The notes beneath the pieces were generated by a model. It searched no databases and was not told where the DNA came from. It saw nothing but the letters and a program-made list of their open reading frames with translations. Positions 14,995 through 22,065 of a stretch of 34,850 nucleotides of DNA are shown here, in pieces (position 1 is the first letter of the stretch; every line of letters starts with the position of its first letter). This DNA is from Alphaproteobacteria bacterium. GTDB lineage: Bacteria; Pseudomonadota; Alphaproteobacteria; Rhizobiales; Aestuariivirgaceae. Where the stretch lies: positions 1 to 34,850 of the forward strand of contig JAPLOT010000081.1 in the NCBI GenBank assembly GCA_026400595.1, in the 5' to 3' direction. Both the position numbers and the translations under genes were made by a program.

Positions 14995-16551
14995 ATGAGC
15001 ACGGCCGCGCCGCAGTTCCAGCTGGCCCGCGACAGCCTGCAGGCACGCGAGCCCGCGGCCGGCATCGGCCGGATCCGCCGCCGGGGCTACCAGCGCTTCG
15101 TGCATCTCATGTCCTTCGTGGACCTGGCTTTCGTCTGGCGCCGGCGCTGGTTCTTCATCACCATGATCCTGGGCTTCGCGCTGATGTCGGCGCCAACCCC
15201 CGCGGGCCTGACCCACGAAGGTCAGATCGTTCTGGTCATGTCGCTCATGGCGACCATGCTCTTCATCACCGAGGCCATCCCGCTGCCAACCGTGCCACTG
15301 CTGATCATCGTCGGCGAGGTGGTGCTACTCGGCATGGATTCCACCGAAGTGGCCCGCAGCCTGATGACCGATTCCGTGCTCTTCATCATGGGGTCGCTGA
15401 TGCTCGCCGTGGCCATCGTCAAGCAGCGGCTCGACAAGCGCATTGCCTGGTGGATCGTGCGGGTGACCGGGACCAACGTCTACTGGATCAGCTTCGGCAT
15501 CGTCACGGTCTGCGGCGTTCTCGCGGCCTTCATCGGCGAGCACACGGTCGCCGCCATGATGTTGCCCGTGGGCGTCACGCTGATCTCGCTCACGTCGAAC
15601 GACCCGAAGAAGGTCCACAATCTGGCGGCCGTCATCCTGTTCTCGATTTCCTATGGCTGCTCCATTGCGGGTGTGGCGACACCGTCCGGCGGAGCCCGGA
15701 ACGCCATCATCATCAGTTACTGGAAGGACTTCTTCTACAATCCGCTGGATCCGGAAACGCGCCGCTTCCTGATGGACTACGTCACCTGGACCATCTACGC
15801 CTTCCCGATGTTCCTGCTCCGCCTGCCCATCGTGGCGGCACTGCTGATCTACACGTTCAAGCCGGAAGTCACGGACATGTCCCGGGCCATCAGCCGCCTG
15901 CGGGCGCAGGTCTCGATGCAGGGTCCCATGCGCGGCAATGAATGGATGACCATCCTGATCTTCGCCATCACCATCCTGGGCTGGGTCACGATGTCGAATA
16001 CGCTCGGGCTGGGCATCATCGCGGTCGCCGGCGCAGCAGCCTTCCTGGTCTTCGGCCTGGTGCGCTGGGAGGACATCAACTCCGGCGTCAACTGGGGGGT
16101 GGTCCTGCTCTATGCCGCGGCGATCTCGCTCGGTGTCGAGATGAAGGCGACGGGTGCTGCCGAATGGGTGGCGGCCAGCGTCTTCGACGTGATGAAGAGC
16201 CTGTCGATCGGATCGGGCATCGGCTTCAACGCAGCCATTTCGCTGCTGACCATCGGCGTCTCGAATACCATGACGGCCGGTGCCGCCGTGGCCGTGCTTG
16301 CTCCGGTGGTGCTGAAGACCGCCGTGGCTGCCGGCGAGGATCCGATCAGCGCCGGCTTCGTGACCGCCATCTCATCTGCCTTCGGCTACCTCACGCCGGC
16401 GGCGCAGCCGGCCTTCACCATCATCTTCGCCTCGGGTTATCTGAAGGGTCCCGACTTCTTCAAGATCGGCATCCGCATGATGCTGATCTCCTTTGCGGTG
16501 CTCCTGCTCCTGGCCACGGTGTACTGGCCATTCCTGCAGCACATGTCATAG
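14995..16551 (+). CDS. SLC13/DASS family sodium-coupled carboxylate transporter
   Basis: A 518-residue inner-membrane symporter with about 11-13 hydrophobic segments, after a hydrophilic N-terminal region of some 55 residues. Both substrate/sodium-binding hairpins are visible: FIGEHTVAAMMLPVG in the first half (Ser-Asn-Thr replaced by Glu-His-Thr) and the canonical SNTMTAGAAVAV in the second half. TEAIPLP near residue 95 is also a strong family marker. Substrates of the family are di- and tricarboxylates or sulfate. It is divergent from the M20 peptidase unit and is followed after 9 bp by the USP-GST gene, so it is probably co-transcribed with that gene. Confidence 0.92.
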   Translation: MSTAAPQFQLARDSLQAREPAAGIGRIRRRGYQRFVHLMSFVDLAFVWRRRWFFITMILGFALMSAPTPAGLTHEGQIVLVMSLMATMLFITEAIPLPTVPLLIIVGEVVLLGMDSTEVARSLMTDSVLFIMGSLMLAVAIVKQRLDKRIAWWIVRVTGTNVYWISFGIVTVCGVLAAFIGEHTVAAMMLPVGVTLISLTSNDPKKVHNLAAVILFSISYGCSIAGVATPSGGARNAIIISYWKDFFYNPLDPETRRFLMDYVTWTIYAFPMFLLRLPIVAALLIYTFKPEVTDMSRAISRLRAQVSMQGPMRGNEWMTILIFAITILGWVTMSNTLGLGIIAVAGAAAFLVFGLVRWEDINSGVNWGVVLLYAAAISLGVEMKATGAAEWVAASVFDVMKSLSIGSGIGFNAAISLLTIGVSNTMTAGAAVAVLAPVVLKTAVAAGEDPISAGFVTAISSAFGYLTPAAQPAFTIIFASGYLKGPDFFKIGIRMMLISFAVLLLLATVYWPFLQHMS

Positions 16552-16560
16552 GCTGGGCGC

Positions 16561-17826
16561 ATGGCGTTCTTCAGCCGCACAACCCTCTCGGACCGCCAGG
16601 AAGCAGCGGTAAACAAGACCCTGCAGAACCTGCGGACCCAGCGCCGCAACCGGTTCCGGGCGCTTGCCTGCATCGACGGGACCGACGAATCCTTCGTGAC
16701 AGTGCGCTTCGGTGCGCGATACTGCGTGCAGAGCAACTGCGATCTGATCATCCTCTTTGTCAGACCCATCGACCAGGGGCTGCATTCCGGCGGCCTGCAG
16801 GTGCGGCTTGCCCGCCAGAACATGCTGGACGCGGGCTTCGAACTGCCCGGAGTCCGCCACCTCCGCCGCGCGATCGAGATTCTCAAGGAAGAGGGAATTG
16901 ACGTGTCTGCCTGGCCGCAGGAGGCCGAACATCAGGATGCCTGGGGGGACGCCGCCGGCGACAACAAGATCGAGTACCTCAGCCCCGAAGGCCGTTCGGT
17001 TGTGGTCAAGCTGAAGACGGCGCCGGACTCGCGCTCGATGCAGGCCGTGCGCCGGTCCGCAGTGCTCGCCACAGTGACAGGTGAGCCGATCACCCTGTTT
17101 TCGGTGGCGACGACCGAGTCGGGCCGGAGCGCCGCCGAGGAGGCCGTGGCCAATGCAAAAGCTCTTCTCAGGGCCATGAAGATCAACGTGGCCGAGACGC
17201 GCGTGGCCGTGGGCACGCCAGCGGAAGAGATCATCGAGTCGGGATCGCTCTACAAGGTCATCGTCGTGACAGACGAAGGCCGCAGCAGATTGCAGCGCCT
17301 GTTCCGCGGGTCGATCGCAACCGATGACCCGGCCTTCCGGCACGACGTCAATGAAATGGGGGAGGCCCCGGTTCTCGAACATGGCGCGTTGCGCCTCACC
17401 CAGTCCGGCGTGATCCTGGACTATCTGGCCGAACGGACCGGCCGGTACGGCGCGGAGAACGCCAGCGAACGGCGCGAGATCTGGCGCTGGATCCTCTTCG
17501 ACAATCACAAGTTCACGGCGAGCCTCGCGACCCTGCGCTTCCTCGTCAACTTCGCCAAGACGGGCGAGACTCCGGTAACGGAATTCCTGCGGGCCCGCGC
17601 CATCAACGCCATCAAGATCGTCGACGGGCATCTTGCCGAACATACCTTCATCATTGGCAAGCGACTGACGATCGCCGACGTCTCGCTGAGCGGATATGTG
17701 TTCTATGGTGACGAGCTGACCATCCCGCTCGCCAGCTATTCCAATCTGCAGAAGTGGATGGATCGCATCCGGGCGCTTCCCGGCTGGAAGCATCCCTATG
17801 ATCTGATGCCGCGCGCGCCGATGTGA
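16561..17826 (+). CDS. Universal stress protein-like region fused to a GST lacking its N-terminal part
   Basis: A 421-residue chimera. Residues of about 34-253 look like Usp domains: ALACIDGTDESF opens the first, and the second ends GTPAEEIIESG, KVIVVTDEGRSRLQRLFRGSIA, which is the normal USP nucleotide-binding end minus its last 15-20 residues. From about residue 254 the sequence becomes a glutathione S-transferase entered mid-domain (DVNEMGEAPVLEHG, LTQSGVILDYLAE, then a full helical C-terminal domain ending LPGWKHPYDLMP). The first 40-50 residues of a GST, including the catalytic Ser/Tyr/Cys, are missing. The frame is uninterrupted. An in-frame deletion joining two formerly separate genes is the simplest reading; a purposeful fusion or an assembly error are alternatives. 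It lies 9 bp after the SLC13 gene. Confidence 0.85.
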   Translation: MAFFSRTTLSDRQEAAVNKTLQNLRTQRRNRFRALACIDGTDESFVTVRFGARYCVQSNCDLIILFVRPIDQGLHSGGLQVRLARQNMLDAGFELPGVRHLRRAIEILKEEGIDVSAWPQEAEHQDAWGDAAGDNKIEYLSPEGRSVVVKLKTAPDSRSMQAVRRSAVLATVTGEPITLFSVATTESGRSAAEEAVANAKALLRAMKINVAETRVAVGTPAEEIIESGSLYKVIVVTDEGRSRLQRLFRGSIATDDPAFRHDVNEMGEAPVLEHGALRLTQSGVILDYLAERTGRYGAENASERREIWRWILFDNHKFTASLATLRFLVNFAKTGETPVTEFLRARAINAIKIVDGHLAEHTFIIGKRLTIADVSLSGYVFYGDELTIPLASYSNLQKWMDRIRALPGWKHPYDLMPRAPM

Positions 17827-17830
17827 ACGG

Positions 17831-18496
17831 TCAGGTGCTGGGGGACATGGCCTCGAGATACTCGTCCAGGTGCTCAAGGTTCTCGAACCGCATCCAGCCT
17901 TCATCCGTTTCGGCTTCGACAGTGCCGTCCGACAGAATGCGGGCGGGTCGATTGCGGATCGTCCGCTCTTCCACGACATAGAGCTGATCTTCGCCGCCCT
18001 GCGCCTCGTCGATCGCTTCCTCGATTTCCTCGATCGCCGCTTCAGCGGCGGCTTCCGACGGCGCGCTGGCCACGATGGTCTCGGTGACGTTCACGCCGGT
18101 CACCGCGGGCTTGTCGCCGAAGGCCTTGCTCAGGTCGTGCTTGGCCCGTTCGATCTTGTCGATGGTTTCCTTCACTTCGGGCGACACCTCCGTGATGGCT
18201 GTGGCAGCTGCCGCGGCCTCGGCAGCCCGGCGGCCATACTCCGGGATGGGAGTGGCCGCTGCCTTGGCCGGTGCTGCCACGAAGGCGGCGGCCGCGTATC
18301 GATCGCCCAGCACGTCCACCGCATTGATGACACCGCCAAGGCCAAGCGAGAGCAGGCCTCCCACCAGAAGCACGGACGCAGTATCGAGCGTTACGCCCCA
18401 GGCGACCATCTGCGCCGTCGAGAAGAAGACCATCAGGCCAAGCGCAATCCCTATCGCAGCCAACAGAATTCCGGCGATCCACATCAGTTTTGCCAT
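17831..18496 (-). CDS. Hypothetical membrane protein with a long Ala/Glu-rich cytoplasmic tail
   Basis: A 221-residue protein I do not recognise. Two N-terminal hydrophobic helices (about 6-28 and 38-60) are followed by an Ala-rich, then acidic region (AEAAIEEIEEAIDEAQ) with likely helical or coiled-coil character. A compact C-terminal segment (ARILSDGTVEAETDEGWMRFENLEHLDEYLEAM) looks folded and may be a protein-binding module. The ATG at 18496 has GAGGGG six bases upstream. It sits 4 bp from the convergent end of the USP-GST gene and 96 bp after the end of the mrp gene on the same strand. Confidence 0.75.
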   Translation of the reverse strand: MAKLMWIAGILLAAIGIALGLMVFFSTAQMVAWGVTLDTASVLLVGGLLSLGLGGVINAVDVLGDRYAAAAFVAAPAKAAATPIPEYGRRAAEAAAAATAITEVSPEVKETIDKIERAKHDLSKAFGDKPAVTGVNVTETIVASAPSEAAAEAAIEEIEEAIDEAQGGEDQLYVVEERTIRNRPARILSDGTVEAETDEGWMRFENLEHLDEYLEAMSPST

Positions 18497-18592
18497 GGCA
18501 AGCCCCTCAACTCGATTTTCGGCAGCGGTCCCAAGCTATCATGAACCGTCGCCGTGGTTAATATTCCATCAATTTCCAAGGATTGGAAGCGC

Positions 18593-19702
18593 TTAGCTGT
18601 CCATGACGATTCGCGGTGCCGGTCGGGCAAGCCCCCCCTGTTCGACCGCCTCCCAGACCTTCCGTGCGATATCCCGATAGATGGCTGCATGCTGACCATC
18701 AGGAAGCGTGGCAGTCACCGGCTCGCCGCGATCGGACCGCAGTCTCACGTCCCGATCCAGCGGCACTTCACCGAGGAAGGTCACGCCTAGCCTCTCCGCC
18801 TCTTCGCGCGCACCGCCATGACCGAAGATCTCATGACGCTTTCCGCAGCCGTCGCAGACAAAGTAGCTCATGTTCTCCACGATGCCCAGGACCGGGACGT
18901 TGACCTTCCGGAACATGTTGAGGCCCTTGCGGGCATCGATCAACGCAAGATCCTGCGGCGTGGACACGATCACCGCGCCCGACAGCGGCGTCTGCTGCGC
19001 CAGGGTCAGCTGCGCATCGCCCGTGCCGGGCGGCATGTCGACGATCATCACGTCGGTTTCGCTCCAGGCCGTCTCGCGAAGAAGCTGCGTGAGCGCCGAC
19101 ATCACCATGGGGCCCCGCCAGATCATTGGCGTGTCCTCGGCCACGAGAAAGCCGATGGACATCAGCTCCACGCCGAAGCGCTCCATCGGCTTCATCTTCT
19201 TGCCTTCGACGTCGGCGGCCTGCGGCTTGCCGGACAGCCCGAACAGCTTTGGCATCGACGGGCCATAGACATCGGCATCGAGCACGGCCACCCGCAGGCC
19301 CAGCGCCTTGAGCCCGAGCGCAATGTTGATGGCCGTTGTCGACTTGCCCACGCCGCCCTTGCCCGACGCAACCGCAACAATATGCCGGATGCCCGGCACG
19401 GCCTGGCCGCGCTGTGCCGCCTGGGCCCTGGGGCCGGGCTCGCGTTGCGGGGGGCGTTCTGCGGTCAGGGCAACAATTGCCTTGGATACGCCGGGTATCG
19501 CCGCCACAGCCTTCTCGACGGCGGCCCGCAGGAGCTCCATCGTCTTGACGTGTTGGGGATCGGTGCTGATGGCAAACATCACCGTGCCGTCCTGTATGGA
19601 GATCTCCGATACCAGCCCGGCCGACACAAGATTGCCGCGCCCGTCCGGCGCGGCGATGCGCTTGAGCACCGATACGATGTCGTCCCTTGTAACCTGCGGC
19701 AT
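18593..19702 (-). CDS. Mrp/ApbC iron-sulfur cluster carrier ATPase
   Basis: A 369-residue cytosolic P-loop NTPase of the Mrp/NBP35 family that carries [4Fe-4S] clusters to target apoproteins. It has an N-terminal MIP18/DUF59 domain (about 1-85), a linker rich in Pro/Gln/Arg, and the deviant Walker A motif SGKGGVGKS (about 113-121). VDMPPGTGDAQLTL and a C-terminal cluster-binding CxxC (FVCDGCGKRHEIFG) follow. The track start at 19762 is too early; ATG 19702 directly follows the TGA of the UDG-like gene (an ATG at 19711 overlapping that stop is also possible). This arrangement suggests translational coupling. Confidence 0.94.
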   Translation of the reverse strand: MPQVTRDDIVSVLKRIAAPDGRGNLVSAGLVSEISIQDGTVMFAISTDPQHVKTMELLRAAVEKAVAAIPGVSKAIVALTAERPPQREPGPRAQAAQRGQAVPGIRHIVAVASGKGGVGKSTTAINIALGLKALGLRVAVLDADVYGPSMPKLFGLSGKPQAADVEGKKMKPMERFGVELMSIGFLVAEDTPMIWRGPMVMSALTQLLRETAWSETDVMIVDMPPGTGDAQLTLAQQTPLSGAVIVSTPQDLALIDARKGLNMFRKVNVPVLGIVENMSYFVCDGCGKRHEIFGHGGAREEAERLGVTFLGEVPLDRDVRLRSDRGEPVTATLPDGQHAAIYRDIARKVWEAVEQGGLARPAPRIVMDS

Positions 19703-19703
19703 G

Positions 19704-20363
19704 TCATTCATCCAGCTGTGCTGCGGCCCGCATAGCCGTGACCGGGGCCGCGGGCAAGACACGGCTTACAGCGGCTCGAAGCTCTGGCAGGAGATCGGTT
19801 TCGAACCAGGCGTTGCGCTTGAGCCATGCGTTGTTGCGCCATGACGGATGCGGCATCGCGATGAGCTGCGGCGACAATGCCAGTCCGCTGCGCCAGTCCC
19901 GCACCGCGGCATCCAGGCTGCCGGGAAAGGCTTTGTCCATGTGCCAGCGCATGGCATGGGCACCCAGGCAGATCACCAGTTCGACCTGGGGCATGGCCGC
20001 CATGCAGCCGGCACGCCAGGCCAGCGCGCATTCGCGGCGCGGCGGCAGGTCTGCCCCCTTCGGGGTGAGCCCCGGAAAGCAGAACCCCATGGGCAGGATG
20101 GCGGTCCGCGCCGGATCATAGAAGTCCTCCATGGAGACGCCCAACCACTGCCGCAGCCGGTCGCCCGAGGGATCGGTAAAGGGCCGGCCAGACTGGTGGA
20201 CGCGCGCCCCCGGCGCCTGCCCGGCGATCAGAAGCCGCGCCGTTGCGCTTGGCTGGAGGACCGGACGCGGCTCGTGCGGCAGCGCACGACCCGTCGGCCT
20301 GTCGCGGCAGATGCGGCAGGCAAGGATCTGATTGGTCAGGTCCGTGAGGCGAGTTTGCTTCAA
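19704..20363 (-). CDS. Uracil-DNA glycosylase superfamily protein
   Basis: A 219-residue member of the UDG superfamily. N-terminal ACRICRD (Cys16, Cys19) resembles the first iron-sulfur ligands of family 4/5 enzymes. LLIAGQAPGARVHQSGRPFTDPSGDRLRQWL is the motif A region, ILPMGFCFPGL follows it, and the motif B equivalent is HPSWRNN. Lacking a clear family-4 GEGPG, it matches a common proteobacterial group annotated only as UDG family, so removal of uracil is not certain. Translation appears to start at a TTG (20363), since an in-frame stop lies two codons upstream. It overlaps or abuts the start of mrp. Confidence 0.85.
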   Translation of the reverse strand: MKQTRLTDLTNQILACRICRDRPTGRALPHEPRPVLQPSATARLLIAGQAPGARVHQSGRPFTDPSGDRLRQWLGVSMEDFYDPARTAILPMGFCFPGLTPKGADLPPRRECALAWRAGCMAAMPQVELVICLGAHAMRWHMDKAFPGSLDAAVRDWRSGLALSPQLIAMPHPSWRNNAWLKRNAWFETDLLPELRAAVSRVLPAAPVTAMRAAAQLDE

Positions 20364-20453
20364 AGTTTACCGGTGTTCCAAAGCCGACATTAGCGAAAGT
20401 GACCTATGGTGTAGGGTGAATTTGGACTGTATCGCGATGCCAAGGGACGGGTC

Positions 20454-21971
20454 ATGGCGAGCATGACAGGTGAGGACGCTCCCATGAAGAGCCAGGAGTC
20501 GCCCGTACAGGGCCCGTCGACCGGCAGCGAGTCAATGCCTGCCCAAAGCAGCGGCTGGCAAAGGGAACTGCTTGTCCATTTCCTTCGCAATCAGATTCGT
20601 GTCACCCCGGCAATGCCGGTGCTTGCCCTGCTGCTGGGGATCACCGCGATGCAGTGGGCAAACCCGACCCGGGTCATCGTCTGGATGATAGGGGCCTTCG
20701 CATGCCAGGCTATCCAGACCTACCTGTGCCAACTCTATTTCAAGCGCGAGCGCAGCTATGACGAGCAGCGCGACTGGATCGGCATCATGTCCGCCGCAGA
20801 GCTGCTGACCGGCGTCTGCTGGTTCATGCCGCTCTTCCTGTTCTGGACGGAAGCCAATCACAGTCAACAGATCTACCTCATCGCCTCCGTGATGGTGGTG
20901 ATCGCCGTCCGCCTCCTCATCGTGAACAGCTTCATGCCGGTGCTGATCGCAGGCACCGGCGTGTTGACCATCGGCGTGGCGATGCGCTGCGTCTGGGAAG
21001 CGGAACCGCTCTACATTGCGCTCGGCGCCAACATTGTCGCGCTTGAAGCCTTCCTGCTGATGGTCGCACGCAATCTTCAGGAGACTGCGCGCGACATGCT
21101 GATCTTCAAGGCCCAGAAGGATACGCTGATCGCCGACCTGCAGCGCGCCAAGGCAAAGGCCGAGGAACAGCGGCAACGCGCCGAAGAGGCGAGCCGGGCA
21201 AAGTCGGAGTTCCTGGCGACCATGAGCCACGAACTGCGCACGCCGCTGAACGCCATCATGGGATTCTCCGAAATCCTCAAGCACGAGATGTTCGGCCCTC
21301 TCGCGGTAAAGGCCTACAAGGACTATGCCGACGATATCCATCATTCCGGCAACTATCTTTTGGCGCTGATCAACGACATTCTCGATCTGTCCCGCATCGA
21401 GGCTGGCCGCCGCGACGTACAGGATGAACCGGTGAGCGTCCTGATCGCTGTCGAAGAGGTCAACCACCTGCTCCTGATGAAAGCTGCCGACAAGAAGATC
21501 GAGGTCTTCGTCGAAGTCTCCGATACGCTGCCGCGGCTCATGGCCGACCGCCGTGCCGTCAGCCAGGTTCTGATCAATCTCCTGTCGATCGCGATCAAGT
21601 TCACTCCCGCTGGAGGCCTTATCAATGTGAAGGCCGACCGCGACAGCCGCGGCGGCCTCTTCATATCGATCAAGGACAACGGACCGGGCATTCCGCACCA
21701 CGAGATCGAGGCGGCAATGAGTGCCTTCTCCCGGGGCAGCATGGCGACCAAGAAGGCGATCGACGGCGCCGGCCTCGGACTTCCAATCGTGAAGGGTCTC
21801 ATGTCGGTCCATGGCGGCACGCTGGAACTGCGCAGCAAGGCCGGCGAAGGAACCGAGGCGATCGTCACCTTCCCGCCAGGACGGGTCCTCGATGGACCAC
21901 GTGGAGAGGTTCTAGCAAGTCCAGGCATTTCAACCGAGAGTCAGCGCAAACTGATCGCAATAACCGGTTAA
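20454..21971 (+). CDS. Membrane sensor histidine kinase (PleC/DivJ-like core) with altered N-box
   Basis: A 505-residue protein. Residues of about 45-205 hold five or six hydrophobic helices forming an integral sensor with no periplasmic domain of note. A coiled coil follows (DLQRAKAKAEEQRQRAEEAS), then the HisKA dimerisation domain with phosphoacceptor His259 (SHELRTPLNAIMGFSE), as in PleC-type kinases. The ATPase domain has DNGPGIP and GAGLGLPIVK, but the N-box reads NLLSIAIKFTP: the second Asn (expected at 379), which coordinates Mg-ATP, is Ile through a single A-to-T difference. Kinase activity may be reduced or lost. ATG 20454 has AGGGA six bases upstream. A GGDEF-EAL gene follows on the same strand after 94 bp; no response regulator is adjacent. 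Confidence 0.93.
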   Translation: MASMTGEDAPMKSQESPVQGPSTGSESMPAQSSGWQRELLVHFLRNQIRVTPAMPVLALLLGITAMQWANPTRVIVWMIGAFACQAIQTYLCQLYFKRERSYDEQRDWIGIMSAAELLTGVCWFMPLFLFWTEANHSQQIYLIASVMVVIAVRLLIVNSFMPVLIAGTGVLTIGVAMRCVWEAEPLYIALGANIVALEAFLLMVARNLQETARDMLIFKAQKDTLIADLQRAKAKAEEQRQRAEEASRAKSEFLATMSHELRTPLNAIMGFSEILKHEMFGPLAVKAYKDYADDIHHSGNYLLALINDILDLSRIEAGRRDVQDEPVSVLIAVEEVNHLLLMKAADKKIEVFVEVSDTLPRLMADRRAVSQVLINLLSIAIKFTPAGGLINVKADRDSRGGLFISIKDNGPGIPHHEIEAAMSAFSRGSMATKKAIDGAGLGLPIVKGLMSVHGGTLELRSKAGEGTEAIVTFPPGRVLDGPRGEVLASPGISTESQRKLIAITG

Positions 21972-22065
21972 CTCTCGTGTGATTTCCGCGCTTTGGGCAA
22001 AGCCCCTGATAGATAGCGTTAAGCAACATCCTGCTAAGAAAACACCCTAAGTTGCAGGATCCGCA

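Noticed and set aside
18558-18572. CtrA-like site TTAA-N7-TCAA
   Set aside because: One mismatch to TTAA-N7-TTAA, a single occurrence and no cell-cycle gene next to it; may be chance in an AT-richer gap.
18574-18588. Hairpin TTCCAA-N3-TTGGAA after mrp
   Set aside because: No T-tract on the relevant strand and an AT-rich short stem; not convincing as a terminator.
21961-21970. Palindrome TAACCGGTTA at the kinase stop codon
   Set aside because: Ten-base palindromes are expected by chance at this scale and it lies at the end of a coding sequence.
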